Assembly: GCA_015501075.1 (NCBI GenBank)
Contig: JADNYJ010000173.1
Span: 1-64,000, forward strand
Length of the DNA stretch: 64,000 bases
Direction: 5' to 3'
Origin: Gymnopilus junonius
Lineage: Eukaryota > Basidiomycota > Agaricomycetes > Agaricales > Galerinaceae
Every line of letters starts with the position of its first letter. Position 1 is the first letter of the stretch. Below are positions 1 to 12,985 of this stretch, in pieces. The notes under the pieces were generated by a model. The model ran no database searches. It saw nothing but the letters and a program-made list of their open reading frames with translations, and had not been told where the DNA came from. The translations under genes and the position numbers were made by a program.

Positions 1-23
1 ACGCTCATAGTTCTGTCCTATAG

Positions 24-754
24 CGTGCTGGCTTCTCTTGAATCTCGGGGCCCATTCTGAATGGAAGCAACGTGCGGTTGACGAATACAAGTCTCTTGTT
101 GAGAAGTATTCATCCGAGGATTCTTCCGACCCCCTTCATAAGCGTCTCTCAGTCATCCCTATGGAGGCATGGGAGGATAAACTCCCTACAATGGATCTTT
201 TGATCCGCGAAACTCTGCGATTGACAATGAGCGGTACTGCAATTAGACGCAATTTGGGCCCAGATGTCGAAGTGGACAACGTTACCGTCAAGCACGGCGA
301 GTTTCTGACCTACCAACTGGCTGACACCCACCTAAACCCGGACATCTATACTAATCCAATGGAGTTCGACCCAGAGAGATATCGGGAGGGCCGAGAAGAG
401 GATCGTAAGGAGACATTTGCCTACGTGGGTTGGGGTGTTGGTGAGTAAACCGCTCATCCAGATCAGGTTGTAATTGAGATTACCTTCTCAAGGACGTCAT
501 CCCTGCGTGGGGATGAAAATTGCAAAGCTTGAGATTAAGTTGATAATCGCCCTTATACTTCTGGAGTTTGATTATAAGCTGGTCGATGGTTCTGGAAAAT
601 ACCCCAAAGCCCTTCCAGTGCCCGACCGAAATGATATCCAGCAGGTCAGTCTCTTCTTGTTAGTGCAAAGAGTGCAAGAAACTGAGTACATCTAACGCAG
701 GCACGTCCGTTGGGAGATCCTTGCTACCTGCAAGTTCATCGTGTTGAGGCGTGA
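24..754 (+). CDS. Cytochrome P450, C-terminal half (cut by window edge)
   Basis: This is a haem-thiolate monooxygenase, probably ER-anchored, of unknown substrate. Three exons are visible: 24-440, 493-644 and 701-754. The first starts after an acceptor ending TATAG at 19-23, so the N-terminal half lies outside the window. Visible motifs, in order, are a C-WLLLNLGAH segment from the end of the I-helix region, the K-helix ExxR as ETLR, FDPERY, and the haem loop GWGVGRHPCVG with its cysteine ligand, split by the first intron. The last exon encodes a typical short beta tail ending QVHRVEA. I cannot assign a CYP family; the haem-loop context resembles the CYP51/CYP7-like clan. It converges on PMA1, about 340 bp away. 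Confidence 0.88.
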
Positions 755-1092
755 TTGATTTTGTACAATCGTGTATGATTTTGCGATTGCTTTCTCATAT
801 GCAGAGATTTCAGGCATGATCAAGACGCTCATAATACAGTGGATTAATCTACAGCTGTGCTACGTCACAAAAAACTCTTGTCTCTATAAGGTGCACAATA
901 GTATACAACAGTGCACAGTACAGTCCATTATTTTGAATCCTCTCCAAATTCGATCTAGAACGTAAAAAGTCAACAAAGAACAAAACGAGGCAAACTAACA
1001 TAACTATAAATCAATGATCTGAACATATACGAACGTCAATGCATTAAGGAGTTGTAATACGAAGTGAACACATGCGCATACTATGCGGCCAT
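755..1092. other. Convergent intergenic region, P450 / PMA1
   Basis: This A/T-rich stretch holds the 3' ends of two convergent genes. I see no coding or RNA gene in it, only short AT-rich runs that could serve as polyadenylation signals. Confidence 0.6.
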
Positions 1093-4000
1093 TTAAGTGG
1101 AGGGCCCAGCCGTTTTTTCACTGATAGGACCCGCCACACGACTCGGGTTTCGCTGTAGGGTCTGGCCGGTCGACGCAGCCTGGATGCTGGTGATACGACT
1201 TAGCTCTTGTTGGTTTACACGCACTTTACTCTTGAACCCGAGCTTGTTCGCCCGATGAATCGCGCGGCTGATGAAGTTTGTGCGGTTAGCATACAGCGAC
1301 TCGTTTATGGAGGCAACCCGAGAGGTGGTCCGTTCAAGTTTCAAGGCGTGTTGAGCCTTCTTCATACGCCTTTCGCGGAGGTGTCGAATGACTGTCGCCT
1401 TCATGCCAAACTTAATCCAGTCGAGAGGAACGAACCAAACAATATTCTGATGAATTAAGTGAGCGCAAGTCAAAAGATGAAGAACCGATTTGCGTACCCA
1501 GACCCAAACAATACCGATCCAACCACCTGAGATTGAATGAATCTGCGTGAAACCCCAATCACCAAACGCGGCGATAATGGAGGAAACGAGTTGAGCGACA
1601 CAAAATGCCAAAAGAAGAGCAACAGACGGTCGTTCCGTGAAGAAGAATCCATGCGAACGAGTGACAAAGATTAGTGCTTGCGAAATAATAGCGACTTGAA
1701 GGTAGGTAATCATATGAAGCTGAGGATCATTCCTATCAACACGGCCACTCGGGCTTGTGTTACTGAGGTGAACACCAAATTTACGAGTGAAGAAGGTAGT
1801 CTCCACAATAATGACCACCAAGGCAACACTGCAAAACGATTATTTTTATAATGACCCATGCGATTGAGGCAAAACACTTACGTTGAACCCGTCAAATAAA
1901 TCCCATATGCAATGGCATAAGAAAAAATCTCCACAAGGTCCCAAGCGTCTGGTTCATTTGAAGGAAGTACACGATCGAGAGAGAGAGTCATGATTGTCCC
2001 ATCGTTCAACAATGCAATAACCAGAATCATGAAGGGCGGGAAATCAAACTTATAGGTGAAAGCTAGAACTGCGAAACTGACAACAATGCGGATGGTAACG
2101 GCGCAAGCGTAGATGGCATAATTCCTCATACGCTGGAAAATTATACGAGATTGACGGATGGCGTGGACGATAGTTGAAAGACCAGGTTCCGTCAGGACAA
2201 TATCGGCAGCTCCTCGTGCAGCGTCAGTCGCACCCTCGACAGCAATTCCGACGTTGGCGCGTGATAGAGCAGGGGCGTCATTGGCGCCGTCACCTGTCAT
2301 AGCAACAAGATGTCCTAGGGCTTGAAGGCGTTTGACGATCTCATACTTGTGCTCCGGGAATACTCCGGCGAAACCATCAGCGTCCAGGATAATCTCGTCA
2401 AGGGTTCTATAGCGAGAATCAGGTGCCGGACCCTCTTTCAGGACCTTAGCAGGATACATATGGTCGCCTAAGCCAAGACGACGTCCAGTTTCTTTTGCAA
2501 TAGCGAGCTGGTCTCCGGTAACCATCTTTACTTTGACTCCAAGGGCAAGAGCGTCATCGATAGTTTGCTTGGTATCGTCACGAGGAGGGTCGAAGATAGC
2601 AAGAAGTCCAATGAGCTCGAAGCCATTCCCTTCTTCGGCAGGGTCGTCACCTTCAAGCTCTTCGTACGCTACGGCAAGCGCACGTAACCCACGTTGGGCA
2701 AACTCCTCAACTTCCTTCTCAAGCCTATCCTCGATCTCTTCGGTTTTGTTCCGGGTGCAGAGTTCAATGATGATGCCAGTCATACCTTTGGTAACGCGCT
2801 TGAGCCTTCCCGTAGATTCTTCGAGGTAGGTGATTTCCGTACGCTTATCTACTGGATTGAAAGGCTTGAAGTCGAGAAGTTTGATACCTTGTCGAGCGAG
2901 AGCTGTATCACCAAGGGCTTGGACAACAGCCATATCGATAGCATCTTGATTTTCGGTGCGCGACGCGTAGGCGGCCAGAAGGATGACTTCATCGAGGTTG
3001 AAGTGACTGAACGTTTGTATGGTGGTGCGATCGATAGTCAGCTTATTTGTCGTCAACGTCCCCGTCTTGTCTGAGCAAAGAATGGTAACACCCGCCAACT
3101 CTTCAATCGCAGTGATGCGAGTGACGATGGCCTTGTATTTGGCAAGCTGGGTAGCACCAACGGCCAAAGTAACAGAAAGTACTGTGGGCATTGCAATAGG
3201 AATTCCACCGATCAAAAGCACCAGGATATCATTCAAGCCACGACGATATTGAAACCTAAAGCCAGCATACAGAACAAAAATTTCCGCTATGACGAAAATT
3301 CCGATAGTCACGAGGCAAAAAGTCCCAATCTGCGCCAGAATCTTCTGAAGATGGCCCGTAGTATCATCGTCCTGACCGACAAGAGAGGCAGCGCGTCCAA
3401 AGAATGTATTCGGACCCGTGGCGATGACCACAGCCTCTGCCTCACCCTGCTTGCACGTGGAACCCCTTCACGTGAGCGGTCAGTAAAAGGATACGACGGT
3501 ATAAATGACGAACTCACGAAAAACATTGATCTCCAGGTTTCTTATTAACCGGAAGAGATTCTCCAGTGAGGGCGGCTTGGTCTATGGAGACGTTGATGGC
3601 CTCAATAAGGCGACTGTCTGCGGGAACGACATCCCCGATTTTGAACGATATCATGTCACCCGGAACCAGAATTGAGGATTCGATTTCCTTCCATTCACCG
3701 TCTCGTCGGACCTTAGCCCTGGGAGCAAGGGCGTCCATAAGAGCCTTAACAGCATTACCAGCATTATGTTCCTCGTAAAATCCGATGGTAGAATTGATGA
3801 AAAGGAGCAAGATGATACCGCAGAAATCCTCCCAATCAGGAGGCGCTCCCTGTCCGTTCGAAAGGATGATAGCGACGAAAGCGGCCGCTTCCATCACCCA
3901 CGACAGAGGATTCCACATGAAGCTCAAAAACTGGACGGATAAGGATAAAGAAATTTATTGTGAGCAGCAGCATTTTACCTGTAGTATCGGATTCTGCTCC

Positions 4001-4503
4001 TTTTCTTCCAATTTATTAGGACCGAATATCTCGAGACGCCGCTTAGCTTCCTCTTCCGTCAGACCTGCCTCAGTGCACTGAAGGAGCGCGAAAACGTCTT
4101 CTACGACTATGGTTTCCAGATCGACCTTTTCCTTGTCGTACAGATCTTCCGCTGTAAGGCCAATCTACGGAAGGCGTCAGTACATAAAATTGCATTTAAC
4201 TGTCAAGCAAAAATGAAAGGACAGCGTACCTGAGACATGTCGACGTTGGCATCTGCAAAGATTTCGTCAGGAAACAGTGGTGATAGGGAATGCCCAATAC
4301 GTACGTTGTGGTTCTTGTTCGTGCTCACCGAACTCTTTGTATTCACGCTTCTTCTTCTCTTCCTCCGGAGGAGCTGTAGTAGTGGTATCCGCCGGGGCCT
4401 GACCATGTTCAGAAATTTCGCCCGAAGTCTCCTCAGTCGTACCAGTAGAAGGTTGTCCTTCCTGTGGCTCGTGTGGCTGACTTGACTCGCTGGGCGCGCT
4501 CAT
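1093..4503 (-). CDS. PMA1: Plasma-membrane H+-ATPase (P3A-type)
   Basis: The protein pumps protons out of the cell using ATP and sets the membrane potential for nutrient uptake. Seven exons (4503-4305, 4252-4230, 4164-3979, 3930-3518, 3465-1882, 1828-1498, 1446-1093) sum to 3090 nt, or 1029 residues. The model includes a 23-nt exon and a 51-nt in-frame intron inside the last membrane segments, at IVWVW/NIVWF. Visible landmarks are an acidic, disordered N-terminus, the [11 protein letters not shown] membrane segment, the TGES actuator loop, the phosphorylation site [22 protein letters not shown], the hinge [20 protein letters not shown], and a basic C-terminal regulatory tail. The tail carries Ser/Thr residues like those phosphorylated in yeast Pma1. 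The frame is intact throughout. The family call is secure; the start at 4503 is the first ATG of an uninterrupted exon. Confidence 0.96.
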
Positions 4504-5057
4504 TGCTGGTCGAGGGTATTAATTCCAGATGGAACTCTGAGGAAATGAAAGAACGCAATGTGAGACTTGGCGACTTCCAATGCGAGTTCACACGACGAGG
4601 AGCGAGGTGAATCAGCGGGGTGCAGCCAACATTACAGGTAGTTCTCCTTTTTATTCGAGTCTGACCTATGACGATCAAGACTGGTTCATTGATGACATCC
4701 AAAAATAGACACGCGTTTTAAATCTGAGTACGTCGGAAAAACTCATCTTATTCGCGTCACGGAGTACAATGCCCCAGACTCTTCGGTGATAGAATTAAAA
4801 ACACACAATAAATTGCGCAATATACAGTCGGGGACGAGACTTTGGATGGTCATGAACGAGACAAGCTCAGCGGAATGTCTTGTCACGGAAATGCGCGATG
4901 TGTTAAAAATAGTCAAAGAAGTCAAACAGAAGCCAAGAGGCTAGACGTGGACGCCAACCAAAGACCCCCTGCAGCGAAGGCGGCTTAATCAAAAAAGCCC
5001 CGACAGATCTAATGGAAAGCTATTTTCTTGATACTCAATATCTGTTGATCGTACTAC

Positions 5058-5672
5058 TCAATAGGGCCTTCTCAGAGCCGTCCGGGGAATCTCTTGTTTT
5101 TCCTCGTGTAAGTTCCTCAGTTCGTGTAAGTTCCTTAGTTCCCGTCCGATACTCTCTTCCAACTCCTTATTCTCATCGACCAGCTCAGCCTTTTTCTGCG
5201 CCCAATTTTTTTCTTCCTTTCTGATCCAGAGGCGTACCACCTCCTTCCGAAGTTCAAGTAACTTTTTCGCCTCGATTTCTTCCTTTTCTTTGAGCAGAAG
5301 GGCCTGTGCTTCCTCGAACTTCGATCGCTTTTGGTTATGCTGCGCTAGCTCATTCTGCAAGTTGTCCTTCGCCCATTGGACTCTGAGACTCGCGTTGATA
5401 GTCGAGAAGTATTGAGGATAATTTAAGAGGTGTTGCCTGAGCGCAGTATCTGATGCAGGCTCCGGTTCTTGCGAAACTGGGTAGACCGGCGAAAATCGAT
5501 CATCAATCAGGAGCTTAGAAAGTAAAAGGAGAAGAAAGAACAACCTCCAGACTCAGAATCATACAAACCCGTGGCATCTGCTGTAAGAATTACAGAGTTC
5601 CCTCGCTGTAAGGAGAGTATTTAGTAAGATGTGTTCTTCTTCTTGAGGACGTTATGAACTTACCTGCAACAT
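5058..5672 (-). CDS. Small coiled-coil protein, unknown function
   Basis: No family was recognised. A three-exon model (5672-5664, 5605-5545, 5476-5058) gives 162 residues. The first exon is only ATG plus two codons, and an in-frame stop directly precedes the ATG. The product has a short N-terminal part followed by a long Glu/Lys/Leu-rich helix, roughly residues 60-150, with heptad-like spacing that should form a coiled coil. Near the C-terminus the hexapeptide ELRNLH is duplicated in tandem because 18 nt are repeated around 5103-5138. It is divergent from the F-box gene at 6196, with which it shares an upstream region of about 520 bp. The exon phases fit; expression is unproven. Confidence 0.55.
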
Positions 5673-6195
5673 TTAACTTGAATGAAGCGATGGGTGCTGA
5701 TTGCTGATAAGCGGGGGAGGAAAGGAAGAGATCGTTTAGCACATGTGTGAAAACAAGTATTTATCTCTAGATAAAAGGCTATTTATGTTTTGATGTATCT
5801 TAAAGAGGCCACGGGTTGATATGCCTGGAGGAACTTGGTGACTTCCTTGAGATAGGTGCGAATAAGTACCCGCCGTTGGTCTGTTGAAATTTACTTACTC
5901 TAAGGAAGCCAATAGTCTCATCTGTAGTATAGCGTTGTCAGCCTTATCGCAGAACATATGCCTGATTCCTCATGGGAAAAGCATGCTGCAAGTGCGATAC
6001 TCATTGATAATACGCTCTAAGCGCCCAGATTTAGTCACATGTGAACGACGGCTACCCCCACGTGTGCCTTAGTTCAAACTCAGAATCGGGCAGTGTCCTC
6101 GTTCCCCGACTGCCGTTTCCCATAGGTTATCGATTGCTGTTCCGAGTGTTCGCAAACCGTGCTGTTCGCCGTGCGCTCGTTCAACTCCAATCACC
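5673..6195. promoter_or_regulatory. Divergent upstream region, coiled-coil gene / F-box gene
   Basis: This 520-bp region lies between two genes that point away from each other, so it should hold both promoters. I see no clear TATA box near either ATG. A CATCACC context directly precedes the F-box start. Confidence 0.45.
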
Positions 6196-8578
6196 ATGAT
6201 GTACTCAGACGTTACTGGTCCTGTGGCCTCCTCTTCGTCGCAAGCTTTGATGCTCTCTCCCGTTGACCAAGAAGAATCAAGTTATTACTATTTGGATCAA
6301 GAAGTGATGCCCACGTCACTCTGGTACTCAGATTGGCAAGGGTATTCCTACAATACGGTGCAAGATCCTGAGAAGACACCTACCACGAGACCCACCGACC
6401 TTTCTCAACAAGCTTTTCATTTCCAAGACAGCTTAACTTTGCAACAAGCTGAAAGCTTATCCGAATCTTATTTGAACTATGACCCAGATCCTGTTCTTAA
6501 TACAGCATTTGATCCCGATCCAGCTCTCTTCGTCGACTTCGAACAGTCTTTGGATACCCAGTCATTTATTCCTGATATGTCTATGCTAGTAAACACTTAC
6601 GCTGACTCAAATCTTCATTTTGAATCCGATGCCACACAAGATTTGAAATATGCGTCCACAGATAATGAAGGTCATATGCAAGGGACACACGAACGCCACT
6701 CCGATGATGGTTTCCCGAGTTCAATTCCTACTGCGACTTCTACAGCCACACATCCTTTTCCGACCTTCGATGAAATCTTCAAGACTGATTTTGTCAAGCG
6801 TATCTTTCACCTTGACCGATTGCCGAAAGACTGGGTTGCACCTTCTAGACACACAAAACCGTTCGTATTGGCTGTTTCCAAGGCGAATATGGTTGATCAT
6901 CGAGTGGCTCTCGATTTCCTTTCAAAAGAAATCTGTGTCAGGATATGCGACTATCTAAACCCAAATGAAATCACGAAGTTGGGCATGGTATGGACTCCTA
7001 ACAATATACGATCGTCTCTAATTCATTTTTACAGGCAAAGAAAAGCTTGTATCGACAAATCGTGCAAGATCGCAACGTATGGTACCGTGCTCTGCGCAGG
7101 CTGACCAAGTTAAATTCCGTTCCTCTCTCATTCTATCCAATGAGCATGGGCATGGGCGCATTTTCTATGCGCATAATGGCTGACTGGCCTTCAAGATGGC
7201 TTTATGGCCTGAGAACGCATCCCAGCGGAGGACATCCATATGAAAGGCGCGCCTTTGATTGCCGTGGCCCTGGCCGGAATTCGAGCACCGAGCCAAATTA
7301 TAAAGGGCTCAGTATCCTTCTCGTTCCAAGTGGCCGTTATCTCATTGCAGACGATGGCAGGCAGTTGTTTTTCTGGGACATGCTAATGGGAGCTCAATTA
7401 CCGTTCGAGTTCGGATGCAGCTACGTACATGAACATCCCAGCGGGGCTCGTCCTGCAAAGCCCATTCTTGAAGCCTTTCAAAGCCCTGGAGGAAATATCA
7501 GAGTGATTTCCTTCTTCGAACGCACTAAGTGCGTCTTCCTTCATTTTTTTCCTCCTTCTATCAATTTTAAAAACATTTGTTTTCAGAGATAAGATTGGAC
7601 GATACATCATATATGACGTCTGCCCTCGCAATTATTTCTCTCCTTCAACGATTACGCCAATCTGCAACGGAGCAGAACACGACAAAGGAGGGCTTTATGC
7701 CTGCAACGGGGACTTACTGGCCATTCTAGTAGGCAGGATATTGTCCGTTCGGAATATCATAACGCAAAGTATGGAGCGCCTTGCGATCCACAATCCCGAA
7801 AACTCACCAGCCAAACTAGTAAGTACTTTTTCGAACTTCACTAAAGGAGTTTAACAATCTTACCGTCTTTTGTAAGCTCATGTTTTCTGGTCCATGTTCA
7901 ATCATACTTGTACATTTGCGGGGCTTATCAGTCTACAACTTCTCCCTCGATCTCCGTGATTCTTCTCAGAAACATCACATTCCGTCAAAAACATTGCAGC
8001 CGATATTTTCCGTACCAATCGAATTCCATGACCGCATGAACAAGGACTTGAAAATTCAAGGATCGAGATCCTACACACCACCTGTGTTTGAAAGTCCTCC
8101 CCTCTGGCACCAGAATAGCGATGTCCACCCTCTCGTATTCGACATAGTACGGAATCGCAAAGGTAAAGAATCTCACCAAGTTCGCTGGCGGTATGAAATC
8201 AGTTTCCCTGGTCCTGTTACCGGAGATAATGCTCAAGGTATTTCCTCACTGGCGCCAAGTTGCACATGTATCAACCGAATTATGGTTCCCAACCAGTGGA
8301 CCAATATCCGCAACTTCGGCTTCTGCAAAGATCAAATAATCTTGGCAGGTAGCTTGCCTGGCGTCGGCGTCGGCGTAACTTACGCTCCTGACCATCTGCC
8401 TTTACAGGATGGCAGACTTGGTATAAACAGGGGTGTCCACAGTTCATATCTCTTCGGGACGGAAGTGCCAGATTTACCTCAAACCAGCGACTTGTACCTT
8501 TGCCCAGTCACTGGTCGTGTCTGCTATACTACGCGGAAGCCATACGAGATCGCCGTCATCGACTATTTCTACGTGTAG
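6196..8578 (+). CDS. F-box-like protein with long C-terminal beta-rich region
   Basis: This is a likely substrate adaptor of an SCF ubiquitin ligase. Four exons (6196-6987, 7035-7528, 7587-7818, 7877-8578) sum to 2220 nt, or 739 residues, with all splice phases consistent. Residues 1-215 are acidic, Ser/Tyr-rich and probably disordered. An F-box-like helix pair follows, with the core FLSKEICVRICDYLNPNEI and then a conserved DRNVWYRAL. The remaining 450 residues contain repeated strands such as PSGRYLIADDGRQLFFWD, which suggest a propeller-like fold, and end in a CPVTGRVCYTT strand. The gene at 13390 shares this architecture. The F-box call rests on pattern only. No frameshift is seen. Confidence 0.75.
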
Positions 8579-8869
8579 TGCCCATGAAGCCAAGAATCGA
8601 CCGCCTTTTGCTATTTTAACAATCTTATACCCATGGACGCCTCTTGCAACTTTTTCTTTTGGTCCGCACCTGCTCTGTATCTACCCATAGCTTATTGTTT
8701 TCCAGTATCCCCTGCTTTCGATGCCTTTGTATAGCTAGCTATTCTCATCAGTGCTATTCATGCTATCGCTTTGCTATGTTGTTTGTATTTCTTCATGTAC
8801 TCCAGAGCTATAATACACAGGCACTGACGCCAACAAATTCTATATAGATACTTAGCAAGATCAAGCTAA
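8579..8869. other. Convergent intergenic region, F-box gene / DHTKD1-like
   Basis: The 3' ends of two convergent genes meet here. Nothing else is recognised. Confidence 0.55.
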
Positions 8870-11800
8870 TCAAAGACCAGCAAAAGCGGCCTCCAGCACT
8901 GCTCGTTGCTGAGATTGATAAAGCTTACCCACTCCTGGAGCAGGTAAAGGACTCTCCTTCCGACCAACATACGCCAACTCTTTATCTCCTCGTCTCATCT
9001 TCGCAAGCACCGACTTAATCCTGCTAGCAGCATGAATAAAGGCGCCTTGGTTCTTCGGCTCCTCCTGCAGCCAAATATACTCGGCTGCGTTAGGATACTG
9101 CTCTAACGCTTCCTGAAGTTTCTCGAACGGGAAAGGAGACAGTTCCTCAACGCGGATGAAGGCAACAGAGCCGTCCAACCCGCGCGTCTGGCGCTCTTTG
9201 ACGAGTTCATAGTAGACCTTGCCAGATAACATGATGACTCTCTTTGCCTTCGTCTTGCTCGTCAGCGGATCAGTCAGGACTGGCTGGAATTGAGTTCCAG
9301 AGTCGATCTCGGCCATTGTGGATGCTGCGGCCTAAAAGCCAAGTTAAACCATCACGTAAAGCCTTGGCAGGTACCAAGGTGAATCGTGACGTACCGATGA
9401 CCTCAAGATACCCTTCGGGCCAGCTATGACCAGAGGCTTCCTGTAGTTCCGTAGAATCTGTCTCCTTAGGAGGTGGAAATACTGAGCAGGTGTAGTCGGG
9501 AATGCAATGTAGATGTTAATATTTGTAGGTTGGGAAGTCGCATCGTAGCGGTCGTTAGTGAGCTAAAAGATGAGATGCAAGATGAGACAGAAGGTCGCCA
9601 ATAATGTCTGAAACTCACCTGGAGCATTCTCTCGATGCGAGATGAAGAATGTTCAGGCCCAGCGCCGTCGAGGCCATGAGGAAGCATGAGGACAATTCCG
9701 CTTTGCTTAAGCCATTTTGCTGAAAATTTTTCGAGGTACATTCGGAAAATTTAGGAAAGGAAAGGATACTCACTCTCAGATGACGAGATGAAGGTATCAA
9801 TAATGACCTGATTCAAAAAATTAGATTCATCAATGCCATGCTGCACAAGACGACTGACCTGAGCACTGTTAAAGAAGTCACCGAACTAGACGAAGTCAAT
9901 CAATGAGTCGGATTGTCTACGAAAATCGATCTGCAACCAACCTGTGCTTCCCAGATGGTCAGAAGATTAGGCCGCTCCCAGCTGCCGCCATATTCAAACT
10001 GCAGAAAAAAGGTAAGCAATCGATCTTCATAATGCCCAGAAGGAAAAGACATACACCAAGGACAGCCATCTCGCTCAAAGAACCTGAAGAGTGACCAGAG
10101 TCAAATCAACCAGAAGAGTATCACGACACATTGAACGCACTATTTGCCAACTCTAGCTTCCCATCCGCCTTTAGCTCATCATTAAGTGGCACGATCACCC
10201 CCTCCGTCTTTTGATTGACTAACATGGCATGCCGGTGGCTGAACGTCCCTCTGCCGACATCCTGTCCTGAGATACGAACATCGTTGCCCTCCAACATTAA
10301 GGAGCCGAATGCCATAGCCTAAGCGAAGCAAATGTCAAAACCTGCTCCACATAAATAATGAAGACCTTACCTCCGCAGTTGCGAAATCGATGCCCCTCCC
10401 TGATTCAATGCTCTGCAACCGATTCTTGGCATGGCGGTGAAGTTTTAAATGAATCTCCTGCAGAAAACAACACCATTCAATATCGATCAGAAGAAGCGCA
10501 ATAGTAGTAACTGACGAAACCTTCGGGAACGGCGACGCTCGCCCTGCCGACTTTCTCAAGCACTGGCCTATCGACGCCTGTAACTGGGTCGTGTACGGCA
10601 TCAACACTAGCAGGCCATACGATGCTGTTCCATTGATCCGTCAGCATTGAGGCAGATGGCACATAACTCGGGACCGTCGCCAGCTCTTCTTCAAGATATG
10701 ACTTATATGAAGTACGGACGGAGCTGATATCTTCTTGACTGAGCACTTCTTCGGCCTAATGATCAATTCCTTAGGTATGAGCGCAAAGGATGTAAGAGAA
10801 GACGAACAATAAGCTTCTGCTCATAAAGCTCGGGTACGGACTTCCTAGCCGCAATCTGTTCATACATAAGCGGGCTTGTAATTCCAGGCAGATCAAGTTC
10901 ATTATGTCTAGCAAAAACATCAGCCCATTCGTCGTCTTCGAAGAGGGGAAATAGATAACGTACCCCCATCTCCTGTACACCAGCAGGTCAACGATGATGT
11001 CCTTCCTGAAATAATTTCTGTAAAGGAACGCAATGTCCATGGCCCTGGCAACATCTGTAAGACGCGTCAGGAACGGATCTCTCAAGCAACTTGGACGAAT
11101 CTTCTTCACCTTCAGGATGATCACCGTTGACGTGTAGGATTGGAGTATTTATCATCTTTCCGACATCCGAGCAGTACAAAGACGAGCGGGCACCAGATGC
11201 CGGTGTTGTATATCCAATGCTGCAACAGAAATCATATCAGCATACAAACTCTAGAAGCGAAACAAAGAAGAGACTAACTTGTTGCTGTAAAAGAGCACTG
11301 TCAGCAATAGATCGTAAAACAATGTGAAAGAACGCGTACTCAACGACCAAATGAACAGTTCCTCCACTTGTAAAATGAGGTAAATTGCCTGTTTAGATGA
11401 AATCACTGCGCTGTTCACAACCAAGGTCGTGACGACACCTACTCAAGCCCAAGGATTCCATAACCACACCTTGGCCAGTAAAGCTGGCGTCACCGTGAAG
11501 CTGAACGCACATAACCCTGTCACCAAGTTTGCAGTCATCGGGCGACGTCTTGAGAAGGGAGTATTGCTTGGCGCGTGTTTTACCCAGAGCGACAGGGTTG
11601 ACAGCCTCTAAAGACGCAGCAGACACATTAGTGAGAAATCCATCAAATGAAGGTACACAAATATCATACCAAGATGTGACGGGTTAGGAAGCAGAGACAC
11701 TTTCAGGGGATGATCTGCACCTTCGTATGATAATGTCGGAGATGCAACTGCATACAAAAAGAACACACAGAATGAATGCTATGAAATGCATAAAACTCGT

Positions 11801-12985
11801 CCCACTGACCTAAGTGGCTCAGGACGTCACCTTCAGCGCCCAGCTCCTCAGGAATCTCAAAGCCGCCTTTGATCTTATGGAACATCGCTGCAGGGGAATA
11901 TTTGAGAATATCGGTGAGCAGATTCAAACGACCACGATGTGGCATAGCTAATGTACGAAAAGTCAGATAATGTTTTAGCCGAGGAATCCATCGAAATCGA
12001 ACCGAGGACGATATGATGTACGCCAGCTGTAAATTTCCTGTCGTAAGTTCACTGGCCAAGGCTGCAAACAAAGTTTACACACCTAGAGAAGCTGCTGAGA
12101 ACAGAGAATCAAGAGCTGGAAGCATAGATTCGCCACCCTCTAAACCATACTATAACGTATGTCAAGGGTAAGTCGATATATGCGTCAGATTCAACGCACC
12201 CGCTTCAAATTCGGGAACTTCTGCTGCAGAAAGTTATCGAACACTTCACTCCGTGCCAAGAGTTCATGTATGCGCCGCTTCTTCTCTTCGTCGACTTGTA
12301 GCAGGGGTGTATCTTCCGGAGATGGAAGGGATTGCGACTCCAAGAGGTGTGAGAACCATAGGCGCTCTGTCTTCGAAGGAGAGTGCATATACTGGCGAAG
12401 AAAGGTAAAATAGATAAGACGACGTGATATGGGAGCAAAACGCGTCTCACTAACCTCATACGCGATATTTCCAACATAAACCTTCCTGAGATGTTCCCTA
12501 ATCTGCTTTAGGCTCCACCACGCCTCCTCATCGCCAGTTCCGACGCGCTTAGTCCACAAAATACCATTAACGTTGTACATCTTGCTGTCGTCGTCCAAAC
12601 CATATCTCTCAGGAAAAGAGCGGCGACTTCTTCTCGATGGATGAGGTCCAGCGGATCAATACGTGCTGCTCTATGGCCATGAGTACGCATGGAGTCGACA
12701 TATCGCAGGAGGGGTGCATTCTCTGCTCTGTTTACAAGCTGAGTTTGGGTATCTTGGAGCAAGGGGACCAGGGTGAGAATGAAGCATGATAAGCGGAGAA
12801 AAAAAGCATACAGTCAGGAAACTGATACTCTCGCGGCTTCCGAAAGCCAAAGGACTCATCGTGGTAAGTACGACACGTCCCTAGTACAGCTGGAACCCGT
12901 CTTATTCCCCAGCCGCTGGACAATGAGTGCGTCAGGCAGCAGGGAACCTCATGACTTGTCGGCGAAGAGCATGGCTGCTTCTCAT
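8870..12985 (-). CDS. DHTKD1: 2-oxoacid dehydrogenase E1, DHTKD1-type (one frameshift in this sequence)
   Basis: This is a thiamine-diphosphate E1 subunit that decarboxylates 2-oxoadipate/2-oxoglutarate in mitochondria and passes the acyl group to E2. Many short exons are present. Landmarks fit DHTKD1 better than KGD1: the N-terminal [18 protein letters not shown] block, [12 protein letters not shown] (Ser where KGD1 has Ala), RWGHNELD rebuilt across an intron, [32 protein letters not shown], and a C-terminal transketolase domain with [10 protein letters not shown]. An Arg-rich start, [12 protein letters not shown], suits a mitochondrial presequence. It joins the conserved block through a 32-nt intron, which is unusually short, so the exact 5' end is uncertain. 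At 12614-12617 an A4 run (T4 on the coding strand) lacks one base, shifting the frame between the REEVAAL and [10 protein letters not shown] segments. Confidence 0.87.

Noticed and set aside
1447..1497. Extra 17 residues in the last membrane segments of PMA1
   Set aside because: The stretch is a 51-nt in-frame intron with GTACGC and TCATCAG ends; removing it restores [15 protein letters not shown].
8870..12985. KGD1, the standard 2-oxoglutarate dehydrogenase E1
   Set aside because: The N-terminal [18 protein letters not shown] block, HGDASF and the C-terminal style match DHTKD1; the KGD1 N-terminal E2-binding segment is absent.
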